The notes under the pieces: model-generated
The model's database searches: none
What the model was told of the DNA's origin: nothing
Seen by the model: only the letters and a program-made list of their open reading frames with translations
Assembly (NCBI GenBank): GCA_902702965.1
Contig: CACRXP010000619.1
Coordinates: 245,066-309,065 of the forward strand
Direction of reading: 5' to 3'
Source: Spirometra erinaceieuropaei
Taxonomy: Eukaryota; Platyhelminthes; Cestoda; Diphyllobothriidea; Diphyllobothriidae
DNA length: 64,000 nucleotides
Shown: positions 11,694 through 21,950 of the stretch, piece by piece
How positions within the stretch are numbered: position 1 is the stretch's first letter
Layout: each line of letters begins with the position of its first letter
Made by a program: the position numbers and the translations under genes

Positions 11694-13619
11694 ATTATTA
11701 ATAAATATGTGGCGTATCGAATAACATCCACGTTTTCTTAGTTGCCTATAACATTTACGTGTTTTCTTCATCTGAAACTCTATGTGTATGCAGCTAACAG
11801 ACAAAAGCCTAATGCGAACATACGCTCAGATGCCCAGTTTTCGACTCGGATAGTCCAAAGCTGGCTAAGTCGCCGTAGCGCGAGGAAGTAGTAAAGATGA
11901 GCATTTTGTTGAACGTGTCATTCCCTACTTGATACACGAAAGCAGACGTACCCGCGTAAGGATGTACTTACGGTGCAAATATGGTTGCATTTTAGTTTTG
12001 TTGATGCTTTAAATCCGCCTTAGTTCTACAAAACCCGGGAATCGTCCACAACTGAAATCGGCTGATAATCGTTCACTTATTCCACGTACTTTTCAGCTCT
12101 GACATAACGCTGGTCCTCTGTGTGCGTAAGTACTTGCCTATCGAAAAAGTTCATTTGCGGGCTTTTCAAATTGTGAAATCGACGGCGATGCGGGGCAGCA
12201 TGATGACCAGGGATTTAATGAAGCGCCAGTGTCCTGGCTTAAAAATTCACACGGAAAGCCCTACTAGTCATTACAGACGTTCCAGTCATTCACACAATAA
12301 GATGGAATACGGCTTTGGCGTTAGAGCACAAACATGCAAACTACTGAATGAGTGGGGCGCACTATTTTAACCAACCGTGTATAGGCAGTTGGTACATTTA
12401 CTGCTCAGTGTATGCACGATAACGAAAACGGGACTTGCGAAAAACAAGCAGGGAGACAGGTCTTGGTAATAAATGTTTATGTCGTCTAGAACCATTAGAC
12501 AACTGCTCGAAACTGCCTCTGATGTGTCATTTGACATGAGTATGGTTTATAGCGGGGGTTACTTAGTCCGGAGAGAAGTTGTGCTAACTAAAGAGACCCC
12601 GCGGTGGCTGTTTCATGAAGGTGGTCAAGATACCTTAAGGTAGTCATCGGAGTAAAAATACAACAATCCAACACCTTTTTGATAATGCCTAAATTCATTT
12701 ACAATAATAATTTAATGGTAAAAATAGTATCCTCTTTGAATTGGTGACAATATGGACGATCAGAACTTGTGAAACCACAAAGCTCTTAAATTTCCAGCTC
12801 TTTCGTTCAAGCCTGAGTAGGCGACCGCAACCATAAATCATATCCTTGCCGAAGTTCGTTTCAGCAAAGTCCTGCTTCCAGCTAACGGGCGGCTTGGGTT
12901 GTATGCACATAAAGGGCACCTACATAGACATAAGCACAAGAGGTACAACGGAATCGGCGAAAAAAGTCCACCCGACTTCCACCACTTGAAAACATAGTTG
13001 GACGAACAGCGTTCTCGCACCGATTTGACACAAAAAGTGACTGTTCAACTTCTGGGCCAAAATGTTCCCTCCCTGGCCTCCCCTGTGCTCACTGAGTGGT
13101 AAAATTAATGCCTCTGTTTAATGCCTCTGTTTGTGACAATATGGATGATCAGCAGTTTTGATGCCACACATTTTGTGGATGTTTAATTCTTTTGCTCAAT
13201 ACCAGTGCTCGCCGGAGTAAAGAAACTCGGCCATAAACATTACCCTTGCAGGTAATTTGCATAAGTAAGAAAACACCAACGCTCAGTTAAGTGAGAGTAC
13301 TTGCTAGGTCCTGTCTGGCCTGATAGCGTCGCCTCACAGAAACTTACTGATAATCCTTGTTGGCTTTTGTTGTGGACTCCCATTATGTTGGACGATGTGA
13401 TTTCATGTTTGGGTGGCCTTCAAATTTGACCAAAGCGATCATCTACATGCAAAAGAATGTCTGAAAACGTGCCATTTCGTAAATTTCCTCAAGAAGTATG
13501 TTACTTTGTAGATTATAAAGTACTCAGCAATATTTCAAGCCCTATCTAATGGAAAAAAACGTTCTCTTTATATTCACAAAATAGTATGGAATTAAATATG
13601 CGAATTTCAGGTTCATGCT
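11694..13619. other. Noncoding stretch with a diverged direct duplication
   Basis: No gene is recognised. The sequence GTGACAATATGGACGATCAG at 12743-12762 and its relative at 13134-13153 (GTGACAATATGGATGATCAG) each start a similar segment of about 110 bp. Both segments pass a CTCTTT/TTTTGCTCAA block and an ACCATAAA/GCCATAAAC block and end in CCTTGC. A 13-bp tandem pair (TAATGCCTCTGTT) lies at about 13106-13132, just before the second copy. Confidence 0.6.
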
Positions 13620-13664
13620 GTAAAGAAGATGAACACACGATCTCTTGAACAGTAGGTGTATAAA

Positions 13665-13702
13665 TCGGAGTTTTCGGTCTCGTACAGGAGTCCATTGTCA
13701 GA
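13665..13702 (-). ncRNA. Hammerhead ribozyme-like motif (decayed, left arm)
   Basis: The minus strand reads CTGACAA, then GGACTCCTGTACGAGACC with a possible stem II, then GAAAACTCC. The expected core is CTGANGA...GAAACGTC. The G8-equivalent base is A and the cleavage-site triplet is altered, so it is probably inactive. Confidence 0.5.
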
Positions 13703-13819
13703 GACTGTGAGAATGCGGCATCAAATGAGCAGTTTTTGTAGTCAAGCCATGAAGGGAGGGGGATATAAGTGCAGAGGCTGAGTCCCATGCCGTCCCACGG
13801 CAGCGTGACTGCAGCCTTG

Positions 13820-14178
13820 GCGACGTACGCCCTTGGCCGGAAATTAGGTCTCGGCTCTTGGCCGCGGGGACGGAGCGCGTGATGGCAGGGGGGAGTATGT
13901 CAACGTGTCTGTTGATAGAATTGGTGTCAGACACCCAGGCCTCCAACAGTACTCGTCCTGCCTTATTGCTGGCCAGCGCTATTATCCACGTGCACGCCTT
14001 CCTCCAGGGTGTGACTGGCGACCGGAGACAACGGGTCGTCTCTCTGGACCGCCCGTCTATGCTCCGTTATTCGTGAGCTAAGTTGTCGTCCGGTCTGTCC
14101 TGTGTAGTGGCGAGTACAGTCCCGAGAAGGGATCTGATAAACGACACCCGATTGTTCTCCCACGTCTAGTCGATCCTC
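13820..14178 (-). pseudogene. GIY-YIG fragment of a third PLE family
   Basis: The minus strand encodes SGVVYQIPSRDCTRHYTGQTG followed by RQLSSRITEHRRAVQRDD. Residues resembling SPVASHTLEEGV come next, then, after a frameshift, 'EAWVSDTNSINRHVDILPPA'-like residues near 13900. GVVY, YTG, Arg and His of the endonuclease core are visible. The C...C spacing and YTGQTG signature differ from family 1 (YVGETG) but resemble the copy at 51.6 kb (DYTGQSE). There is no RT. Confidence 0.8.
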
Positions 14179-14229
14179 ACCTTCATGGCTTGACTGCAAA
14201 AACTGCTCATTTGATGCCGTATTCTCTCT

Positions 14230-14266
14230 CCGACGATGGCCTCCTGTACGAGACCGAAAGCTCAGA
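14230..14266 (+). ncRNA. Hammerhead ribozyme-like motif (decayed, right arm)
   Basis: CCGACGA is followed by TGGCCTCCTGTACGAGACC and GAAAGCTCAG. It is the inverted partner of the motif at 13665-13702. Here the U4-equivalent base is C and the cleavage triplet is altered, so it is likely inactive. Confidence 0.5.
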
Positions 14267-14312
14267 CTAATACACCTACAGTCGCAGAAATCGTGTGTTC
14301 ATCTTCTTTGCA

Positions 14313-16779
14313 ACAAAACATTACATTTACGATCACATCTGAAAAGTCTACTTAAATGCATTAGTTACCGATCGGCCGGGAAACGTGTGACCTTATGAAA
14401 ACATTTGTTTCCTTCGGCAAAATCCAACAAAATCCTGTCTACCTTATTCAACTACGTCTCAATTAATGTAAAAACATAAAAACCACCAGGATTCCTCAAG
14501 AAACCGTTTTGGACTCCATACTGGAAATGCGGACTGATAGCAAACCGCTTAATCCGAAATTGCACTAATTCTTTAAATGGCATTTAGATGTAAATTTAAC
14601 TTTAAGATTATCGTCAAAGATTATTCCACTTATTCTGTCGTACTTTGTCCGTTTTTTTCGCATAAACCAGGGTTTATGTACATCGAAAATTGAAGCCTAC
14701 TAAAGTACAACCACTTTGACGTTCTCGGCATTTCCATCATTTCTGAAAAATTGCTATTTCTGAAGAATGCCATATTGCGTTCAATGTTTTATTTATACTT
14801 CTAATTTCCCTAAAGGTCTTCTGTATCAGTATAGATACTGGTTCCACGTAACGGTGTTGACATTTACAAGTGAGTAGAAAACACTGGTAAATTTCGACGC
14901 ATTCATGCGTTTTGCCACCTACTGTACGTATTTGTTGGGCTGCGGCCATAATTCCTGTCTTGAAAACAATGGCGGCTAGAAACGTCGAATGCTCTGGCAA
15001 GGTGGGGAAAGAGAGACTCGAAGTCCCCCCACCAACTGACTTTGCTGAAACACCTACGGCGGGCCCCTTAATGATACGACAAGCCAATTCGACGGTCGCG
15101 AGTGAAGTCGTTCATCGCGTGTCTCAAGGCCTGATCGCAGCGCCTATGACGTGTGCGCGAATTACGGGGGGGGGGGGGAGGCTTGCAGAGCACCAACCGC
15201 ACTCGACCTTGATTCGTCGAACTTACTCTGATAGGAGGTGACAGACAAGATTACCGGAGATTGGCAGCGTCTCAGTGGCTGACGAATTTGGTCGACCCGT
15301 CCGTGCGAACCACACGCGGGACCAGTCTGCTGTAATGGCGACTCGTGCCTCACCCCAGTGGGAGTACCATAAAAATCCAGCCACTCCCGCAAACTGACAA
15401 TGCGGGCCGAGTTATCCAGGCTATGCGTCTATGTGCTTTGCGATGGATCCAAATGTATCCGATACGTCGGTATGCTGTGTGGATGAATTTCACCGTGGCC
15501 GTTTCATCCTTTATATTTTCGCCTGCGCCCCAGTCGGCTGTTTGAGTCTCCCAAACAACAAGCGATTAGGTTCGACACAGTGGCCGACAAATCTGATCAG
15601 GCTCTCTGCGCGGACCCCAAACAACTCGCAGATTCCTTTGTTGCCACAACAAAGAACCTCCCAAAACGGCTGACCTGCAACCATGGTTTAAGTCTCATAC
15701 AGAGTAAAAATGGCTCGTCAAGCGATCCAAAAGGAAGGGGAATGTTGAAATGTTAAATGTTAATATGGGACTGGGACCTTGCCTGCGGTAACGCACAGTT
15801 GTAATACGCGATACAGAACCCGACGGCCAGAGTTGGAAAGCTGTTTTGAAGTAGGACTTGTCGTGATCTTACTAGTCATCTACTGCACGTCCGTAGTAAC
15901 TCGCCTTCCTTGTGATCCCATATGCCCCGTGGAGCTGGATAACCTCTTCTTCTTACTAATTTTCGTCAGTCTTGTGTTTGTGTTACAAGTATGCCGTCTG
16001 ATTTCCTTTCTTTTTCGCATTTCTTTATCTTCGGTTTATTATGCCTCAGTTCACGTCCGTAGTTCTATAGAATCTGTCTGACTCCATGGGCTATTTTTCT
16101 CGGTCTCCACTTCCGCGTCAACATCAGGCTGCCTTTAAGGTCACAAATTCCGCCTTTGTCCACTTTTTTTTATCCGTATATATTTTTGCTATTTCCGCTC
16201 ACACTACACCCTGTTTGTGTGTCAAGGTCTGGTCGTACAGTGTGTTCTCATTCACTTCCGTTCACTCGGTGTTCTCGCTATGTTCCTTCTTTACCTCTAA
16301 CAACAACCTCCCAGTGCCCGCCAAGGGTGATTTTCATTGCTATTTTGGTTTCCTGCTAGGCTTTCGCTTATCCGCGTCCAGAGTGCGCCTTCTGGGAGTT
16401 TTGTAAAAAGCCTATAAATTATTGGCAAAGTACGGTTGACGAGGGTAGCTTTAAACACAACTCCGGAAGGCGCAACTCTCCGGCTCAAGCATTTGTTGGT
16501 ATTAAGCGGGCTGATTCTCAAGCCAGCACTTCCTCTCAGGAAAAATGGGACTAAGATGCGGTTCTATAGCCGCACCTGATGGACACAATACGTTGGTCTA
16601 CTTACTTATTTTAGTGGATATGATGACGTTGGCATTGTGTTTCCGTGCGGTGCGGTGTGTGCTCTGTTGGCGGCCTTGCTTCTTTGTTGCCGTGTCTGTC
16701 TTTTATTGGTTCAGTACCGGTGGTCCTTCTTGAGTTTCGGCTTGTCGTCTCCTTCTAACTTTTGCGTTGGATGTTTCAG
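14313..16779. other. Noncoding stretch, nothing firmly recognised
   Basis: No gene could be supported. There is a poly-G run near 15167-15178 and a pyrimidine-rich plus strand over about 15930-16290 that opens long but low-complexity frames. A relatively GC-rich patch at about 14930-15330 shows no recognisable protein. Confidence 0.5.
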
Positions 16780-17245
16780 AATCAGGGCTTGGGGCTGAGA
16801 CCAAGGATTAGGGTTTGGGGTTAGGTCAAGGCTTAAGTGTCAGGAGTTAGGCGTTAGGGTAATGAATTGAGTAGAGGCGTTGACTTCTAAACCAACAGGT
16901 CGCGAGTTCGAGGCTCGGGTGTTGCACACTTCGGGCTTGGGTATGGCTGGCTGACGACGGCTAATAAGCCAGAAATGGCCATTCCAGTCTCCCTTGTCTT
17001 TGTCGGTAATATCATTCTGCCTATATATCATGCGCCGCTGCGCGGCTGCTGGTTGGGCTCGAGAGAGAGCCCTTAAGGCACAACGGAACGAGTGAGTTCC
17101 GTATGAACGATCGGTGAGCGCCCCCTAACAATGAATGGAGTGTTGTGGCTAGGGGTTAGTGCTACGGAGAAGGGGTTATTGTTGGGGTTTGGAGTTAGAC
17201 ACAGGGTTATGGGTTAGGTCTTATGGCTATGAGTTAAGGCAACTA
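16780..17245. repeat. Degenerate TTAGGG-type tract interrupted by a SINE
   Basis: Imperfect units such as TTAGGG, TTGGGG, TTAGGCG and TTAGGT fill 16785-16860 and resume at about 17148-17235. The SINE at 16872-17129 splits them. TTAGGG is the common metazoan telomere unit. The strong degeneration indicates an old interstitial tract or a telomere-like satellite rather than an active end. Confidence 0.75.
16872..17129 (+). mobile_element. tRNA-derived SINE with 11-bp target duplication
   Basis: The head contains a Pol III B-box-like CGAGTTCGAGGCTC after an A-box-like TAGAGGCGTTGAC. The body has GGCTGGCTGACGACGGC, TAAGCCAGAAATGGCCATTC and CCCTTGTCTTTGTCGGTA. The tail is GCCCTTAAGGCACAACGGAA and ends GGTGAGCGCCCC. 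AATGAATTGAG before it and AATGAATGGAG after it form a target duplication of 11 bases with one mismatch. The same body occurs at 41.9, 47.7, 54.1 and 60.8-61.4 kb. Confidence 0.85.
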
Positions 17246-17507
17246 TACCTCAACCACTCAAACTACAACCAGGCATCATTTTGTACAACATTACTTGATC
17301 TCATCGTCTGTGTGTCCCCGGTCCCACCTGCAAAAACCCCTATTACCACCGGTCCCGCATCACAGGTGGCTGGTGTTTGTTTACCTCAGGTGCGGCTACA
17401 TAAAAACACCCGACCAAAAAGGGCGTATTGACAAAGGGAGAAAGCAGACAAAGCTGAAACTGATTCTTACGCCTCTCCCCTTCCTCCCCTCCCCTCCATG
17501 TTCTCAG

Positions 17508-17785
17508 CTTGATGGGCAGTTCCCCGGTGAGCACGGTGTCCCGCATATTCGTGGAAGTGCTGGAGAAGAACCCACGCCTGCCCGAGGTGCCCAATCACAG
17601 GGTTCTGCTCCGTTTTGAGGCGGCCTACGCCGTGCGCTCGGATATGCGCACCCACATGCTTCAGACCCTGAGTCGAAAGTGGCTATTCCTCCTCACACTG
17701 GACGGATACCTGCGACCAGAATGCAAGGGAAAGCCGGCCTGTGCCGATGACTTGGATATCCTCCTCATAAACATCGCCACAAGCG
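17508..17785 (+). CDS. Internal exon of an unidentified host gene (exon A)
   Basis: This is an open internal exon of 278 bp. It is preceded by a strong pyrimidine tract and TTCTCAG and followed by a consensus donor G|GTAAGT. The first base completes a codon from an upstream exon; the reading frame then runs from 17509 and leaves one base at the donor (phase 1). The encoded segment of about 92 residues is hydrophilic with one short hydrophobic patch (KWLFLLTLDGYL) and Cys residues in RPECKGKPACADD. Its composition is clearly more GC-rich and codon-like than its surroundings. Exon B at 32055-32426 continues it in phase. I do not recognise the family, and no upstream exon was identified in 1-17507. 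A TTG at the exon start should not be taken as a translation start. Confidence 0.8.
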
Positions 17786-17973
17786 GTAAGTCTAGCCCGC
17801 TTGACCGATTCCAACTCTGAAAGCGATACCGTAGATGTAAAGGGTCTAGTGCAGGGGTAACATGAAAGTCCTTTTCTTTATTGTCGTTGGGACAAGAATT
17901 TTCACGGGAAGCAGACGTCATTGGTCGACCGATAATACTAGAAGGAAGTGACCAAACGATGTGGCGCATTTTA

Positions 17974-18931
17974 CAGTTGGTCGCCTAACTCATGAGATAA
18001 TAACCGAAATTCCGAAATGCGTTTTATTAAGTAGGGTTGTCAAACAAATTACTGCGCAGCATAATTCTATGACACCTCAGCTACCTCGCGATGCCGGCTT
18101 TCGAACGAACGTCTTTTCGGCTGAATGCAGGAACCACACTCTGTGATAAATGACTACTTATGTAGCATGCATTGTTTTCGTTGATGTTCGGCGCCCTTAA
18201 AAAGTCAGTTATATTTCATGGGATACATTCATAAAATTATTCATTCATTGCATCCCCCTTCAATTATATACTCAAAGGAAGGGTATACTTTGGTTTTAAG
18301 AAAGTTTCTAATTGTGAGGTCTTTTAAAACCGTGAAATGGCCGCCCATAAATCGTCATGACTCTGCATGTACTAAATTTGCTTTCAAGGTTAACAATATT
18401 GCTCTTATCCAGTGCTAAATCCTATGAACTCCATATAATCTCCTCTGAATGCCGTATAGAGATTTAGGGTTTTCCGTACGCGGAAAACATACGGAGCGTA
18501 GTTTGCAAACCCTAAATGCATGTAAAATAGCATTTCGAGCTCAAAATTATTCGCGAATTGAAAGAGTTTTTAGAAACCGAATTAAACCCTTCCTTCGAGT
18601 AAAAATTGGAATAAGATGTAATTTTCCACCGAATAAGAAAGAAAACGAAAATTTTTGTGCATGTTTTCCCTAAAATATAATTGGACTTTTAGGGGCATCG
18701 AAAATGAACAAGAAAAATGCATCCTAATTAAGCAGCCATTTTTTAAAAAGTGTAGTCCCTGCGTGCAGCCGAAAATAAGTTTGTTTGAAAACTGGCATCC
18801 TGAGGTAACTGAATTATAATGGAATTATTCCGCACAATGATTGGTTTTTCATCCCTACTTAATTAATCATTTGGAAACGAAAGCACATTTCGGAATTTCG
18901 GTTGACATTTCATGAGTTAGCCCACCTACCG
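17974..18931 (+). mobile_element. Palindromic MITE, copy b (complete)
   Basis: It is flanked by TA on both sides (17972-17973 and 18932-18933). It starts CAGTTGGTCGCCTAACTCATG and ends with the complement, CATGAGTTAGCCCACCTACCG. The left arm (about 17974-18310) and right arm (about 18560-18931) are inverted copies. An unpaired centre of about 250 bp includes GTGAAATGGCCGCCCATAAA. There is no ORF. This copy defines the plus orientation used for the family here. Confidence 0.9.
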
Positions 18932-19359
18932 TACATGTGCCCATGTTCTGAAAGTAGGTTGGGGGAGGGGGGGGGGACCGCGGCGGCGCTAAAGTAGTAG
19001 CGCTGGTTCTGAGAAAGTTTACCGGCGTAGTCAGTAGATCGCATCCGTTAAGAGTAGAAGAAGAATATGTAGAAAATGTGTGGTCGGTGTGCGCATATTC
19101 ATGCGTAAATGCTGAGACATATCTTTGGATTAGAACGAAAAGTTCAAATATCAAACATAAATTAGGATTCTTCGCATTTTATGCTAAAAGCGACCAGAAT
19201 TTTAAGTAAACGGTTGAATCAGTTGGTCTTGGGCCGATCGATCTTTTTTTTCTTTTGCTGCCCTGGCCTTCTGGCCGTTTTTTTGAATGTTGACGACATT
19301 GTGCGTTGCGTATCGTCACCTCAATGGGACTCGGTTGCACCCGGGCTGCACCTTCGGGT

Positions 19360-19560
19360 GAGTTAGTTGACGAATCGTATTTTACTGGTATTTTTAAGCT
19401 GCATGTGATTGTCTGATCCTGGTCACGGCGCAGGTAGTGTCGTAGAGCTTTGTAGATCGCAGGAAGGTCTAGATGCCTGTTGACGGATGGTACTCTGATG
19501 CGAACTAAATCAACGAATTTCTGAGGAAATGAGTAAACTAGGAACAGCAGAGGTGAGTGC
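19360..19560 (-). pseudogene. Penelope-like element, extreme C-terminal fragment
   Basis: Read on the minus strand, 19410-19480 encodes VNRHLDLPAIYKALRHYLR. This matches the C-terminal INRHIDLPIAYQALRE of the intact PLE protein (residues 766-780). Upstream residues (KFVDLVRIRV) are too decayed to place. Only this tail survives. Confidence 0.65.
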
Positions 19561-21744
19561 TGATCAGCTTACGCAAGTACCAGAGGAGCACTGCCGAGTA
19601 AGTGAACCAAGCAAAAACATGCCACTTAAAATTACCCAGAGACTGTTTGCTTGCTTAAACAGCAATAAACATACCCACAGCGATTGAGATCTCTCGAAGT
19701 AAAACGGTTATGTTATTGAAGTAAACGCCGTTTTAAGTCTTGCCGAAGGACCATGAAATCACCAAAACTTGTGGACTACGCAGGTGTTGATGTTTTGGAA
19801 TCTGTTCTGAATGAAAATGCGTGTGTGTTTACGGTTTACTGTCCCAGCTAGTGAAATCTGCTGCCGAACTCGGGAGTGCGAGTTGTGTGTGAATAACTGC
19901 CTCTTCGCTTGTCACATCAATCTGTCTACGGCCAGTGAAACTATTCACTCTCACGAATAGTGTGTGTGTCACGCACCTCACCCAAACAAGGCTGTATCTC
20001 ACCCACAATCGTCAGTGAAAACGTAAAGTAAAGGCATGACACATGGATGAGATCTGTGCATCATGAAATGACAGCTATGCAGTTTCTGTAGATGAGTTCC
20101 CAACCCTGCTAATTTAGGCTGCAAAATGCAAATGCAGAAACCCTAGAGACCCTGCCACCCCTTTCTGACTTCTTTCAGTTCTTGAAAGTATGTTGTTAGT
20201 AGGAGTTGAGTAAATTGACTGAGCATTAGTACATTGAAAATCAAAATGTTTCACATCGTTTATCGTTCAGTACGTTAAAAATCTGGAAAATACGTTTCGT
20301 CCGTAGTCCACATCACTCCCAGAACCTCTTACTGCTCAAATGGCTAAAATTCTCGATATTAGGTTGTCTACAAAGGCAGTCTTCCCCACTTTCCAACATA
20401 GAAATGAAATGCACAAACCTTAAGTTTTTCTCAGCCAACCTCATTGTCACACAAATCCATCTAAGATGGAGTTCGTCTAGTTGAAACTCAATGCTGACGT
20501 TGGAATTTTGGACGGTTAGTTATTAGCTGAGGGAGCTTAGTCGACTACTCACCTGACATCTACTATGCATGTTCGATTGCTTATAGAATTCAACAACACT
20601 CTGTCTTACATTGTTGCAACTGGAAGATGTGTTAAAGCATACTGGTAGATCTCAAATACAGAGGTCGACTGGTTCAACTGTTGCCAGGAAATCTGTTTTT
20701 AATGTTATCTTTCAGTAGGAGTGGAAAGCGTAATGATACACTGACGAAACCCGATCTACAGGGCGCCGTATGTACAGCCATGACTGCTTTTTAGTTGAAA
20801 ATGCACTTGCCGACGGGAACAATGACGATTCCGTAGAGAATTATCGGGATCAGGGCTTGCGCATTTATAGTCCTTGGGTCCTTGGATTGTATCAGTGTAC
20901 TGATGATGGGTACTTCTGAATACACAAGCTACATGCAGCGACGTTGATTCAGATCATTCTACGGTAAGCAGAAGCAGATTCATCAATGCGATCCAACATA
21001 TGGCCAGTTTATCGGTGATGTATTCAGGCTGGCTACGATCACAGAACTGTCAATAATCTGGAGACTTGCATTGGCTCGAATGCAGGTGCGCACATCTATC
21101 AATTCGGGAGGAGAAGTGAAACACTCAAAGCTCCAGTCAGCGTCAGGAAAAGGTACTTATATGCCGGTGGCTAGTTTGATGGCTTTGGTCAACGGCGACT
21201 GTGGAACCTGTGTAAAGTTCTTCTGAGCGCATAGGACCGGGAGGACTGGAGTAGACAGCAAGATTGAGACTTTGAAAAAACTCGCAGAAGGGACAACATT
21301 AACTTCAGGGCACTTTGATAGACAGTACTGGCGTATTTTGAATGAAGATTAAGTCCACTTCGTAGCAATGCTACACGACAGTAAAGAGACGTTTGTTGTC
21401 TAATTGTCGTTATTTAATTTGGATTTAATTTGCTCAATCTAGGCGACGCACTTAAAATCTGATTCTGAATTTCGACCAGTATCTATTAGAGTAGGAATCA
21501 GGCTACAGTAGACCTTTGAGGTTAGGATTCATGCTATAGTAGCGTCTTTCATCCCATGGATAGCGCGTTTTCAGTTTACTGAAGGTGATTGCTTCTCTCA
21601 AGGATTATGCGTGATTAACAGTTCTCGTCTCGGAATCCCCTACCAGAATCAGCATTTTTTGGTTGCTGCCTCTCCATCGTATCGCAAACGACTTTGGAAA
21701 TTCTAGAATGTTTTGGTCGACAAAAACTACTTATAAGCTAATAT
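19561..21744. other. Intronic stretch, nothing recognised
   Basis: No coherent frame, inverted ends or repeat family was recognised. The composition is mildly AT-rich with frequent stops in all frames. Confidence 0.5.
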
Positions 21745-21950
21745 AAAGAAATGATTGCTACACCCGTGTAGCTACCCGTGCAGCATGGCGACCGCATCCT
21801 ATAAATACTGCGACTTCCTGTACACGAGCCACCCTTTTCTGCAACTGTCTCTGATGATGGATTCAAGAGAGAATCCGGAACGTCAGGCGAATAAAGCCAT
21901 TGTTCCAGCGATCGCTTCTTCTTCTGCTCAGAATCAGTTATCTTGATGAA
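21745..21950 (+). mobile_element. Solo pLTR-like fragment of a PLE
   Basis: GCAGCATGGCGACCGCATCC and TATAAATACTGC match the complement of the pLTR region at about 48070-48105. The hammerhead-like motif follows, then CAGGCGAATAAAGCCATTG and TTCCAGCGATCGCTTCTTC. No endonuclease or RT sequence adjoins it, so it is either a solo terminal repeat or a heavily truncated insertion. Its closest relative by the AGGCGAATAAA block is the fragment at 60.4 kb. Confidence 0.7.
21850..21884 (+). ncRNA. Hammerhead ribozyme-like motif (one core change)
   Basis: CTGATGA is intact, followed by stem II GGATTC-aagaga-GAATCC and then GGAACGTC. The expected GAAAC has become GGAAC. The rest of the core is canonical. 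Confidence 0.7.

Larger units (their letters stand above)
13620..14312 (-). mobile_element. Non-autonomous mini-PLE with about 135-bp inverted ends, each with a hammerhead-like motif
   Basis: The left segment 13620-13755 and the right segment 14179-14312 are inverted copies of each other. Examples are AAAGAAGATGAACACACGAT against its complement at 14290-14310, and the CATCAAATGAGCAGTTTTTG block against its complement at 14195-14216. Each arm holds a hammerhead-like motif, in opposite orientation. Between them, on the minus strand, lies a GIY-YIG fragment. No clear target duplication was found. The arms differ by scattered substitutions, so the copy is not recent. Confidence 0.8.

Noticed and set aside
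15165..15180. Poly-G runs (also near 10181, 18962 and 43757) as regulatory G-quadruplexes
   Set aside because: Simple homopolymers with no positional link to a gene; more likely replication slippage or assembly noise.
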